A stretch of DNA of 64,000 nucleotides. It comes from Membranipora membranacea (lineage: Eukaryota; Bryozoa; Gymnolaemata; Cheilostomatida; Membraniporidae). The position numbers and the translations under genes are program-made. This document shows positions 40,101 to 47,741 of the stretch, piece by piece (the first letter of the stretch is position 1; each line of letters opens with the position of its first letter). Where the stretch lies: assembly GCA_914767715.1 (NCBI GenBank), contig OU612067.1, forward strand, positions 29,982,162 through 30,046,161, given 5' to 3'. Under the pieces are notes generated by a model, which searched no databases, was not told where the DNA came from, and was given only the letters and a program-made list of their open reading frames with translations.

Positions 40101-43100
40101 AAGAACATAATTACTGAAACTGATTCTCTCCCGATCAGACCAGTCACAGTTCAGTCAGACCCACTCAAACTCTAGTTAGGCCTACTTGTAATAAAGCAAA
40201 TGGGAAACAATTATTAAAGAAAGCCATAAATTGATTCACTGACATAATAATCTCAATCAGTATTTTTTCCTGATGGCAGTCGCAGGAGGTGAGCCTATCT
40301 CTGACAGCGGCACAGCAGCTGATGAAGGATACGGCAGCACCCCAAGAAGATCAGCAAACAGCAAACAACCATCAGCAGCAGCCACCGGCAGCAGCGGCAC
40401 CGGCGTCAGCGATGACACAGTCATGGACACAGAACCTGGTGAAGACAGTAGAAAGACTCTCAACTTCGATCATATACCGACATCTGAGGTGGGTCATATA
40501 CAATGTCAACCAAAGTCAATGTGTCAGAAACTTTAGGTATTCTGTTTTGAGGCTTGGTTCTAAGCACAAATGAAACACATAGCATATCAGTGCAGTGCAC
40601 CACCCACAGTGCCCTGCTATTGCTATGTGGCATATACATTCAAGTGCATCCTCGTCATTTCCAAATAATCATTACAAATTAAATATACCCAGAAAAATGC
40701 AATCAATCAATCTTATATAGACAAAAAAACATCTCAAGCTTCCTGGAGCAATTTTTTCCTGGTTGCCTGGCCGGGCAGTTTGCCAGAACCAAGAAATACA
40801 TCTATTGGACAACGTCCTCACAAACACCGGCCTATCATAAGCCGCTAACCAGTCGCAAACATTGAGTTTTCTGGTGTTGATCATCTCTTGTGTAGTATGT
40901 CTACGCAGTTTTTAAGTTCTGTTATTGAACGAATATTCAGTGCTCACATCCTCTGTGCCTTCCACTCTTTGGTTCAGAGTGTTTCTATTTTCAGAGTGAA
41001 TCACATATTTATCCATTTACTTTTGAACTGGTCTACAGAACCTCAACGGAGGAAATTGACTTTTAACTTTTAACAGACGTATGATTTATTTATTTGGTTC
41101 CATTTCCTTTAGAAGGCAAGGTTTGTCACTGCACCGGCGTGAGAGTTTTGATTTCATGAATATATCTTCTAGATCCTTATAGCGTCCTAGGTTTCCATTT
41201 TTCTTTCAGCTAATCATTTACAGTGTGGCACATGTATTATCTTTTTATCCACTGGCTGAGAATTTGCTGACATAGGTTTATGGAATGAATTTAAAATTGA
41301 TAATTGTATTTATTGGTGAACTTTTAATAAGAAACTGTGCTGCATGTTGTTGCTATTGCGATGGCTTACAATATTCGACATTGTGAAATAAACTTTTCGC
41401 ATGCAATAAGCAGATGCTTGAGAATTATTTTCACTGGTTGGATTTTTTTCTCTTTTTTCTGCAGGAATCCATCAAACTAGAAGAATCCTGTGACCAGCAT
41501 CCAGACCCCAGCCAACAAGTGATACAAGACACATTCCAAAATAGTAACTCTAATATAACTAGTCAATCTAACGATCAAAATTTAGCCTCCAATGAAATTA
41601 GCCAACCAGAAGTTAGCAGTACTCAAATTAACCAATCAGATGAAATAGATCCAGATGCCACACCCACCAGACAAAACACTAGCCAATCGAATAACGAGCA
41701 GAGTGGACAACTAAATAAGGTTGTTGCACCTATAGCCAGTATTGACAGCGATACAGGAACACCTGATGTCACACCCAAACACACTCAAGCTGATGAGCTA
41801 TCTGGTCACATTGCTGAAGATGAAGATATACTCAACGTCACTAATGAGCTACTGATTGTGGAGGATGGAGATCTACCGACTCAAAATGTATGTGTGTAAA
41901 TTTGATCTCAAGGTCATAACGGCTATCCCTTCTTTTGTTGAAATGAAATTTCCTTACTTAAATGTTTGATGTGATGGAATTTTTGAACTCGGCAGACTTT
42001 AAATCCTAATCAATGTTCACACAGTTGGCACCATCCAATTGCTCCCTTTTTTCTGTGATGCCAAATTATTCTATGCTCTTACTACAGTTTAAGGAAGCAC
42101 CTGCCGATAAGATGGTGGAGAGCGGTGTTGTTTTGACAGCTGACAGGGTAGATGATATCGATGATGACCTGAGCTCTTATAATGAGGATACGGAGGAAGA
42201 TATGAGTGGCAGTAAGAAGACCAGAGCCGATATGCTCAGTGACATCTACAGGTATGTCTAATGAAATATTGCAATTGGACTTTTTGAACAATATACTAGA
42301 TGATTTAAAACTGAATTCAATTTTGACTGAATGGCATATTTTTTCTAACCTCAAGTCTTTTTTTGACCGAATATTCATAATAAATTATTCAACATGCAGT
42401 ATTATCCAAGTCACTTCATTTATATTATGATAAATATTTGTAGTATGAACGCTCTGGATGAACTGGAGGCTCTTGGTGACAGTATGGAATCTCTCAACTC
42501 ATGCTGCTCAACAGACGATACTGATGAATTACCACCTCCGGTGAAATCCACTACTGCTGCCACCAATGTAATGGTGTCCACTCCACGTAGCAATAAAACC
42601 ACCGCTGCACCTCTCCTACTCTCCAGTGAATCAGAGGCAGACTCTGGTGATGAGGCTGTCAGCATGTGTTCATTCGGCAGCACAGCCGACCTCAGCGCTG
42701 TCAGCTCCACTCCACTGCCTCCCTGGGTAGAGGTGAGTTTATCCTCTGACCATCTGCTGTTCGTGTAATCGAAATGTCTGTTACTGACAAAAAGAACCAG
42801 ATCATGTCATACAAACACAAGCAATTGATTTCCGGTAAAAGCATCATTTAGTGGGCAGCTACAGTTGGCAGCTACAGTTGGCAGCTACAGTTGGCAGCTA
42901 CAGTGGGCAGCTGCATTAGCTACATTAGCTACAGTTGGCAGCATAAATTGTTTGCGATATGGATAGAGAGAAATTATAAGTTTTTGATAAAATATTACCA
43001 AAGAAAATATTTATTGAATTAACCCATTCTAAAGATGCCTAAAATAATGCTAATAAATCATAGTTGGGAAGAAGCACTCGCTATTTCACTAAAATTGCAC

Positions 43101-43804
43101 CGCTTCGTTTCCTTTTGAGAATTCGAATTTGTTTACACATGTTACCTAAATATCCTCTATTTTACCTACTCTTATTATTTGCAGATTGGTGTGCCAGTGC
43201 TCGTGTTATCCACCAAAGGTGACTCGCCTGAGAAAGGATACATCCGTTATGTCGGAGAAACTGAATTTGCTCAAGGTACATGGGTCGGTGTTCAACTGGA
43301 TAATATGAAAGGTAGATCATGACCTATATTACCTCACTGTATATGATACTGTATTCCGCCTCAGCCACATGTATTATAATCAGGAAATCTCTCACATCAT
43401 TTGTTCACTTGTGGTGATTCAAAAGCTTCAGGCTGTGTATCGTGTTGTTTCCACCTTACATTCACAGGCACATTATGTGCTGTATAATGGAGTGGTCAAA
43501 CGCTAAATGACATCTGCTACTCATTTACATTTTTTATTATGTATGTGTTTTCTTTCTTCATTTCTCAGGAAAGAACAACGGAACGGTTCAGGGCACGTCC
43601 TACTTCTCCTGCAAACCAAAGCACGGTGTGTTTGTGAGACACGACCGTCTCTACCTGGACAAAAAGAGAACAAATAAAACTTTCTCCGCCACTAAGGTAG
43701 TCCTGAACAAGCCACCAACCACTCCTCCAGCTTCTAAGCCTACGGCTGCCTCAACACCATCTTATCTAAAACCTACAAGAGCAAGTAGAGTCAGGAAAAA
43801 CTAG
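3033..43804 (+). CDS. KIF13B: Kinesin-3 family motor, KIF13B-like, with C-terminal CAP-Gly domain (multi-exon)
   Basis: A plus-end-directed microtubule motor. KIF13-type kinesins carry vesicles and bind MAGUK/phosphoinositide-adaptor cargo. Exons: 3033-3090, 4156-4255, 4599-4620, 5461-5521, 7177-7269, 10579-10762, 11192-11276, 12224-12358, 17327-17439, 18480-18597, 18959-19171, 19526-19636, 20702-20821, 21239-21393, 21952-22067, 22817-22957, 24266-24443, 27278-27440, 27747-27879, 28377-28531, 29377-29511, 29900-30082, 30461-30595, 30904-31026, 31312-31555, 31943-32069, 32442-32844, 33083-33184, 33519-33674, 34287-34364, (35014-35055, 36053-36109, 36511-36543 tentative), 37333-37486, 40280-40488, 41465-41887, 42088-42251, 42444-42732, 43185-43311, 43569-43804. 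Every junction keeps reading phase. The model gives 1,913 aa, or 1,957 with the three tentative exons, close to vertebrate KIF13B. The CAP-Gly tail separates it from KIF13A, KIF1 and KIF16. Confidence 0.93.
7270..10578. other. Kinesin intron 5 (3.3 kb)
   Basis: No gene was recognised on either strand. It contains a four-copy 24-bp minisatellite (8809-8904) and a short CTG run near 9394. The rest is unremarkable AT-rich sequence. Confidence 0.6.
8809..8904. repeat. Minisatellite, 24 bp x 4 exact copies
   Basis: The unit GGGTAGTGATATATACAGTG plus GTGC occurs four times without a mismatch (8809-8832, 8833-8856, 8857-8880, 8881-8904) in kinesin intron 5. The 24-bp unit is a multiple of three, so the minus strand stays open across it, but no gene is supported. 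Confidence 0.95.
13605..15125 (+). CDS. Alpha-1,3-fucosyltransferase-like type II membrane enzyme (GT10), nested in kinesin intron 8
   Basis: Golgi enzyme family that transfers fucose from GDP-fucose to N-acetylglucosamine-containing glycans. Exon 1, 13605-13652 (16 codons, donor GTGAGT), joins in phase to exon 2, 13989-15125, giving 394 aa; ATG 14010 within exon 2 is a fallback start. Residues 24-40 ([17 protein letters not shown]) form a signal anchor after a short basic tail. The catalytic half carries the GT10 signature [19 protein letters not shown] (from about residue 268), then VIPVVLGG and [20 protein letters not shown]. Length and order fit a complete fucosyltransferase. It lies whole within kinesin intron 8 on the same strand, so it needs its own promoter. 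The exact linkage specificity cannot be told. The short upstream exon is inferred from splice signals and phase. Confidence 0.9.
16101..16174. repeat. Imperfect inverted repeat with 24-bp arms
   Basis: The core TTTACTGGCTTGTTA (16110-16124) has an exact reverse complement at 16151-16165; the outer parts match with a few differences. It could fold into a hairpin or be the remains of a small MITE. No target-site duplication was noted. Confidence 0.6.
17449..18022 (+). mobile_element. 5'-truncated LINE: reverse transcriptase C-terminal tail
   Basis: An open frame at 17493-17933 (146 codons) matches the C-terminal region of CR1/L2-type reverse transcriptases: [39 protein letters not shown] and [12 protein letters not shown]. 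The RT catalytic core and everything upstream are missing, as expected after incomplete target-primed reverse transcription. The element ends near 18000-18020 in a short AATC-type repeat (AATCAATCAATCAATT), like the microsatellite 3' ends of CR1/L2 elements. It lies in kinesin intron 9, in the same orientation. The long intact frame suggests a fairly recent insertion. Confidence 0.85.
19526..22067 (+). CDS. KIF13B: KIF13B-like gene, exons 12-15: neck coiled coil and FHA domain
   Basis: Exon 12 (19526-19636) encodes the charged helical [20 protein letters not shown] segment found after the motor of KIF13 proteins. Exon 13 (20702-20821) enters the FHA domain with PSLNELL. Exons 14-15 (21239-21393, 21952-22067) complete it, including the G-I-S-S-H-H-C core, TCVNG and [16 protein letters not shown]. 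The domain covers roughly residues 460-555. In kinesin-3 the FHA domain takes part in autoinhibition and partner binding. Confidence 0.92.
19790..20050. mobile_element. MITE with perfect 23-bp terminal inverted repeats
   Basis: The left end 19790-19812, starting CAGGGGGGTCTTTCAATTAG, is the exact reverse complement of 20028-20050. The interior is non-coding and rich in the motif GAGTGAGCGAT, including a near-perfect palindrome at 19832-19856. Termini of the form CAGGG...CCCTG recall hAT-type non-autonomous elements, but no 8-bp target-site duplication was found, so the superfamily is open. It lies in kinesin intron 12. Confidence 0.85.
20531..20695. repeat. AT-rich minisatellite, about 15-bp unit, next to a splice acceptor
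   Basis: Degenerate tandem copies of TTATACTATATTATG run up to within a few bases of the acceptor of kinesin exon 13 (exon starts 20702). The repeat therefore replaces the usual polypyrimidine tract region. Confidence 0.85.
21573..21640. repeat. Minisatellite, 19-bp unit, about 3.4 copies
   Basis: The unit CCTACATCCTATACATAGC is repeated with minor changes in kinesin intron 14. No coding role. Confidence 0.85.
22817..27879 (+). CDS. KIF13B: KIF13B-like gene, exons 16-19: coiled-coil stalk
   Basis: Exons 22817-22957, 24266-24443, 27278-27440 and 27747-27879 encode a helical, Glu/Lys/Gln-rich stalk. The last two carry the conserved KIF13 stretch [15 protein letters not shown] and then a SEPAI / [12 protein letters not shown] segment. 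The 2.8-kb intron between exons 17 and 18 holds the antisense remnant at 24893-26581. This stalk region is where KIF13 binds MAGUK partners in vertebrates. Confidence 0.9.
24444..27277. other. Kinesin intron 17 (2.8 kb)
   Basis: It holds the antisense remnant at 24893-26581. Nothing else was recognised in the flanking parts. Confidence 0.6.
24893..26581 (-). pseudogene. Possible actinoporin-like protein gene remnant, antisense in kinesin intron 17
   Basis: Three minus-strand blocks lie in order. Block 26581-26312 opens with ATG and a hydrophobic signal/anchor stretch ([16 protein letters not shown]). Block 25860-25697 is short and runs into a stop. Block 25513-24893 follows an AG acceptor. 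The last block shows a loose resemblance to the pore-forming actinoporin/cytolysin fold: a P-D-R-M-x-H-G strand, an aromatic-rich strand near the expected membrane-binding face, and a late G-A-M-S-x-G turn followed by a hydrophobic strand. It is interrupted by an in-frame stop at 25328-25330, and the first block shifts frame at a long A run (T run near 26332-26342 on the plus strand). It therefore appears non-functional as read. The family call is tentative; sequencing error or unusual splicing could mimic the breaks. Confidence 0.35.
28377..34364 (+). CDS. KIF13B: KIF13B-like gene, exons 20-30: kinesin-3 mid-tail domains
   Basis: Eleven in-phase exons encode the conserved kinesin-3 mid-tail. 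Exon 20 has [16 protein letters not shown] and exon 22 has [14 protein letters not shown]. Exons 25-26 have [10 protein letters not shown], a [20 protein letters not shown] segment and SGVPGAP, which match the region annotated in the family as DUF3694. Exon 27 (403 bases) has [17 protein letters not shown] and [17 protein letters not shown]. Exons 28-30 have [16 protein letters not shown] and a Ser-rich end. Conservation with KIF13 proteins is strong throughout. Confidence 0.92.
28680..28727. repeat. Short imperfect hairpin in kinesin intron 20
   Basis: GCGAGTTTGTGAGTATG is followed after a short loop by CATACTCTCAAACTCAC, its near reverse complement with a few mismatches. No function is proposed. 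Confidence 0.45.
32128..32271. repeat. Inverted repeat, 14-bp exact arms, 144-bp span
   Basis: ACAGTGTACTCCAC at 32128-32141 is exactly complementary to GTGGAGTACACTGT at 32258-32271 in kinesin intron 26. The size suggests a small MITE or its remains; no target-site duplication was established. Confidence 0.6.
35014..36543 (+). CDS. KIF13B: Tentative small phase-0 exons of the KIF13B-like gene (42, 57 and 33 bases)
   Basis: Candidate exons are 35014-35055, 36053-36109 and 36511-36543. Each has an AG acceptor and a good GT donor (GTATGT, GTGAGT, GTAAGG) and an open phase-0 frame, so each could be included or skipped without shifting the frame. The middle one encodes a Ser/Thr-rich linker ([16 protein letters not shown]) that suits this part of KIF13 and is the most convincing. 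The other two rest only on splice signals and phase. Confidence 0.4.
37333..42732 (+). CDS. KIF13B: KIF13B-like gene, exons 34-38: Ser/Thr/Asp-rich disordered tail
   Basis: Exons 37333-37486, 40280-40488, 41465-41887, 42088-42251 and 42444-42732 encode a low-complexity acidic tail rich in Ser, Thr, Gln, Asn, Asp and Glu. Examples are [19 protein letters not shown] and the acidic [17 protein letters not shown]. Frame choice for the 40280 exon was decided by phase: it must enter in phase 1 from exon 34 and leave in phase 0 for exon 36. The acceptor could be six bases later (40286) with the same phase. The last exon ends LPPWVE, leading into the CAP-Gly domain. Confidence 0.8.
38367..38501. repeat. 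AT-only palindromic tract
   Basis: About 130 bases of almost pure A/T made of ATATATTATATA-type palindromes in kinesin intron 34. It could extrude cruciforms or be a microsatellite in decay. Confidence 0.8.
38623..38908. mobile_element. MITE, about 286 bp, with TTAGGCCCTCT inverted termini
   Basis: The left end TTAGGCCCTCTCATACTGAA (38623-38642) and the reverse complement of the right end (38889-38908) agree at all but a few positions. The GGCCCTCT termini are flanked by TA on both sides, compatible with a TA target-site duplication. The interior has no coding capacity that I recognise. It lies in kinesin intron 34. Confidence 0.75.
39093..39224 (+). repeat. 21-bp tandem repeat with an open Gly-rich frame; possible alternative terminal exon
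   Basis: About five 21-bp units encode heptads of the form G-G-x-x-A-S/A-x (for example [14 protein letters not shown]), then end at TGA 39222-39224. The array follows a good acceptor (CACCCCTGCAG). Starting at 39094, its frame fits exactly the phase left by the donor of kinesin exon 34 (37486). Splicing here would end the kinesin early, without the CAP-Gly domain. It may equally be a minisatellite that happens to be open. Confidence 0.55.
42854..42942. repeat. Minisatellite, 13-bp unit GGCAGCTACAGTT
   Basis: Four to five direct copies followed by degenerate ones in kinesin intron 38. Confidence 0.85.
43185..43804 (+). CDS. KIF13B: KIF13B-like gene, exons 39-40: CAP-Gly domain and C-terminus
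   Basis: Exons 43185-43311 and 43569-43804 encode a CAP-Gly domain: [25 protein letters not shown], and [12 protein letters not shown]. The canonical groove motif GKNDG reads GKNNG here. A basic, Pro/Thr-rich tail of about 40 residues follows, ending RVRKN and TAG at 43802-43804. In KIF13B this domain binds microtubule plus-end-type EEY/F ligands. It does not occur in KIF13A. Confidence 0.95.
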
Positions 43805-43937
43805 TCAGCAACATGGGTGGTCCTGTCAGCAACCTGGGTGGTCCTGTCAGCACTCTGGGTGGTCCTGTCAGTACTCTGGATGGTCCTGTCAGCTCCCCGG
43901 GTGCTCCTCTCAGCTCCCTGAATGGTCCTATCAGCAC
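43804..43937 (+). repeat. 21-bp tandem repeat starting at the kinesin stop codon
   Basis: Six copies of a unit like GTCAGCAACATGGGTGGTCC plus T begin at the last base of the kinesin TAG and lie in the 3' UTR. In the frame starting at 43804 the array stays open to TGA 43972-43974 and would encode 56 residues of (V-S-x-x-G-G-P)n. That frame is offset from the kinesin frame, so it is not read after the stop without a frameshift or a different splice. Confidence 0.85.
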
Positions 43938-44952
43938 TGGTGAGGTTCAGTCCACTCTTAGGATGAATCACTGATAAACATTCTGTTTATCTATGTAGTT
44001 GAATCAAACATACGAGCCTTTGATTGTGTGTTTAGGTGATCTATCTAAATTTGGTTGATAAATGCAGAACTATTTAATTAGTTCCTTCATGAGAACATTT
44101 AAGCTATGGCTGTCTTCCTCTACCTGGCATCAGGGAGTCTGTTTCGTTATACATTGAAGAATATAATCGTGAATAATTCTAATCATTTTTTCTGGAGCTA
44201 AGTTATTTTTGGGCGCTCTGACGTTTAGCTAAAAGCTTTCATATGAATAATTCTGATCATGATGTAGATTTTGTTTTCTTATTTTGAATAAGCTATGATT
44301 TTTCTTTTCTTTAAGGAATTTATGTATCCCTTCTTTTTGACATAAGGTTTTATGATTGTTGTGCAGTTTCCCCACAATTGTTTACTATTGATGTATCATG
44401 ACAAGTAGCTATTTATCGTTATGTCATCCTCCATATATCAACCCAACTATGATTCCCAGAATCGCCCTCTACTATATATTGCTTACCTTATTGAGCAAAG
44501 TATATTTTACATTTGATCATGTCGCTAAGTTCTCCATAAGTTTGTTGAATCATGTCTTTTTTGGTGATACTGCCAATAATTATGTTGAAACCTAGCAGTG
44601 GCTGAGTTTTGGATGCTGTGCAATTTTCTCTGACCCCTATAAGGAAATGGTATGTCACAAGGGCTCATAGATGTTTCCTTATTTATGTACATAGAATGAA
44701 TAAATGTTTCTTGAGAATAATAACCTGCTTCATCATCATCTTTGAAGCGGAGAGAGTTTTCCTCTCTTGGGTACAGGTACCGGGACCATAGTACTCATTC
44801 CGCACCCTATACCCATGCCCGGCTACTCTTTATATCGAAGAGGCAGAGGGGGTTCTTTTTACTGCGTGTGGGGTGTGCAAACACACAGTGGACCTCCGGT
44901 ATTTTTGGTCCCGTTCCGCAAGGACCTGGCAAGGATGAATGGCGTGCCAGTA

Positions 44953-47644
44953 CCATAAACATATAAATACTCTAGACTGGAAACTACTGGCCTAGAGCGT
45001 CTTCTCTAATTCAGTGACACAATGTCACTGCGCAATTCACTGTAGCGCATAGGCCGGAATAGGAGTTATGTCCCCATACATGTAATGTAGGAATAAAACC
45101 CCCTGTTATTTCTAAATATGACCAGTAAAAAATTGGTACACCCAATGAATTTTATAGAACATATAGTAATAAAGTATAAAATGTGATCAGTATATCGCGC
45201 AATCAAGTATTGTTCGTGCAATAACAACTTACATTATAGCTGCTTCTGGCCTGAAGAATTTGTATGAAAAATGGTGCATCGACTATTGTAAATTTAAGAT
45301 TTTGCTCAGCATTTTCACTTAACTAACTGCATCTGATTTTTCCAACTGTCAGACATGTAGCGCAAGATGGATAATACTGATAGTCCTTGAGTATGGTTTA
45401 ATTTCAAATGTATTATGTCAACTATTTCGAATGAGATGACTTCGGTTGCAAATAAAAAGTATATATAACTAAAGGCTTAAATTCTGAGCTCAGAACACTA
45501 AGTCTTTGCTCTTCAATCGATTCAGTTATTTTGCATGATAATATTGTTGGAGATTAGCTACTTCTGGATCAATCTTACTGACATTTTAAACTAGCATAAG
45601 CTAGAAATTTTGGTCTTAGATTGACATGGTATTCCTACACATCCCTCCCTGATACACCTGTATCAGTCGTGTAAAAATCAGCAAATTATAAGCAGTGGAA
45701 TCTTTCAATAGCGTTAAGGGTTTATAATCTCACATATGACCTGGATGTCTAGTGTTTCCCCAAAATTTGGTGGGTATTCCTCTTGTGACTTTATTTTTGA
45801 AGAAAATTAACTGGCAGGTCTCTTCATCGCACAGGAAATAAGATATGATAAAATACCACAATTTAACTCACCTTGTGGGAATAACCCGCTGGCTTGCGAC
45901 AGGACCTGAATAAAATACTTGATAGGGATCAGAAATTGATCTATTACCACGGATGACCTAGATGCAGCCCAGACTGGCCCAATCAATCCAAAGAAAAACT
46001 TTTGTTAAGTTAAAGACCTTCAAAAATTAAGCAAGATTCTTATCGATTCAAAAAATGGCCCAGACTGGCCCAATCAATCACATGAATATTGACTTTAATG
46101 TGCATGCTGTAGAGAAAATAAAAGTGGCTCAGACTGGCCAAATCAAACGATAATTTAGTGGCTGTATATTTACCGAGACTTATCTTATCAGACATGGCTG
46201 AATATAGGAGGCGGGTCATTTTGGACCGAATAAGAGTGTTTGCATCCGCTTTCAAAGCGGCCTCATGATGAGCGCGGATCCTTGCAAAATGATCGATTAT
46301 TTCCCTCACAACGCTGCTTGCATGCTCAGCACAACTGAATAATGAGAGATGGCCTGACTCTATAATCTTTGATAGACTGTTTTTGCATGCTACTACATAA
46401 AAATGTATGGAGTTTTGAAAAGCGCAGTGACGTCGGTCATGAGGAATGCACTAATGCACAGCATGAAAACTTTTATTAAAATTAAAATTTCGCATTTATT
46501 AAGTATTCACGAAAATATCCAAAATATTACTTCCCTAATCAAATTATAAGGTGTTACCAATGATATTATACATTGTGGATTTACAAAAGGTTGCTAAATT
46601 TAAATCAGTGAATATTTTCATCCTATAGGGTATTGTAGATATGGGTATAGGGTGCGAATTGCAAATTCTGAGTACCAGCAGCAGCTGGACTCTAATGGCT
46701 CTCTGTGGATTCTGTTTAATACATTAGGAAGTCGCAGACAAGAAAAATCTTCCGCCTTTCCTACCTTGGAAAATTTGAATCAGACGAAGCCGTACTCATG
46801 TTGCAGACTTACGTCCCTGGACAACTTTGTAGATCTTGGCTCAATATCGACTATACATAGGTACAAACTGATTTGATACACATCTTTTTAAATATCCCTC
46901 CACCACCACCGTCCTCCGAGGGAACAAACTAGTGTTATAGATATCACCGGTAAAGATCAAATGATCTGATGTGCCGTACACTACTACACAGCGGTCAAGG
47001 TGACTTGCTTGTGTTGTATCTACAGTTTAAATTTACTTGTGATGGCTGCTGATATGTTTTTTTTAGTTCACCGCACTAAAATTTTATTAGTAGCCAAGAG
47101 CAAGAACCATAAAGAACAAAGACTAAGTGTTCTGAGTTTTTAAGCATTTAGTTGACAAAAATACATTTGAAATCGGACCTTACTCAAGGACCATTAGTGT
47201 TTCCCATCCTTCGTTAACACGCCTGACAGCTGGAAAGATCAGATGCGGCTTATTTATTAGGTAAAACTCTGAGAAAAACCTTGAACTTTGAAAAGTTGAC
47301 GCACCATTTTTCATACAAATGTTTAAACCAGAAACATGCTATAGCATATGTAGTTATGGCACACACAATATTTGATGGCATGGTATACTGATCACATTTT
47401 ATACTTCATTAGTACATGTTCTGTAAAATTCACCGGTTTTACCCAGTTGTAGTGGTCATATTTAGAAATAAGAAGGTCTTTTATTCGCACATTAGATTTA
47501 TGTGGAGATAACTCCTATTCTAGCCTATGCACTACAGAGAAAAAGTGAATAGCGCAGTGACGTCGCGTCACTGAATTAGAGAAGATACTGAGCCTGTATC
47601 AAATAGCCAATAGTTTCCAGTCTAGAGTATTTATATGTTTATGG
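44953..47644. mobile_element. Long-inverted-repeat (foldback) DNA transposon, 2.7 kb
   Basis: The left arm (about 44953-45515) and right arm (about 47105-47644) are imperfect reverse complements over roughly 550 bases, starting CCATAAACATATAAATACTC on the left. Direct CCAGTA copies flank it on both sides (44947-44952 and 47645-47650), a 6-bp target-site duplication. The 1.6-kb centre has only short unrecognised frames (for example 46309-46040 minus, 46652-46876 plus), so the copy appears non-autonomous. It is inserted in the SINE and so is younger than it. Confidence 0.8.
45967..46147. repeat. Three dispersed copies of GCCCAGACTGGCCCAATCAA
   Basis: Copies lie at 45967-45987 and 46058-46078 (identical over 21 bases) and at 46127-46147 (diverged), in direct orientation in the centre of the foldback element. 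They may be binding sites used by the element, or residue of an older tandem array. Confidence 0.8.
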
Positions 47645-47659
47645 CCAGTACCAAATCAG

Positions 47660-47741
47660 AATTGACTGCCGGCGCCGGGAATTGAACCTGGACCTCAAAG
47701 ATCCAAAGTCCGTACCATTTACCATTAGACCACTCCTGACT
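47660..47741 (-). other. tRNA-like sequence (SINE head) with Pol III A and B boxes
   Basis: The minus strand reads TGGTCTAATGG (A box) and, downstream, GGTTCAATTCC (perfect B box). A possible anticodon arm, TGGAT-CTTTGAG-GTCCA, would present UUG. The acceptor arms do not pair and the variable region is missing, so it is not a functional tRNA. It is best read as the 5' part of the SINE; the A-box side recalls tRNA-Glu and the putative anticodon tRNA-Gln. Confidence 0.65.

Larger units (their letters stand above)
44731..47741 (-). mobile_element. tRNA-derived SINE, minus orientation, split by a nested transposon
   Basis: Read on the minus strand, the element starts at about 47741 with a tRNA-like head, continues to about 47651, is interrupted by the 2.7-kb element, resumes at 44952 and ends at about 44731 in a GAT-repeat tail (GATGATGATG). 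Without the insert it is about 310 bp. The plus-strand flanks carry CCTGCTT at 44724-44730 and again at 47742-47748, a 7-bp target-site duplication. The head has both RNA polymerase III internal promoter boxes. The family was not identified. Confidence 0.7.

Noticed and set aside
40289-40573. Alternative frame over the 40280 exon (Gln/Ala-rich)
   Set aside because: Reading phase from exon 34 and into exon 36 both require the other frame, which gives the acidic Ser-rich sequence.
47660-47741. Functional tRNA gene on the minus strand
   Set aside because: A and B boxes are present, but the acceptor stem does not pair and the variable loop is absent; a SINE head explains it better.
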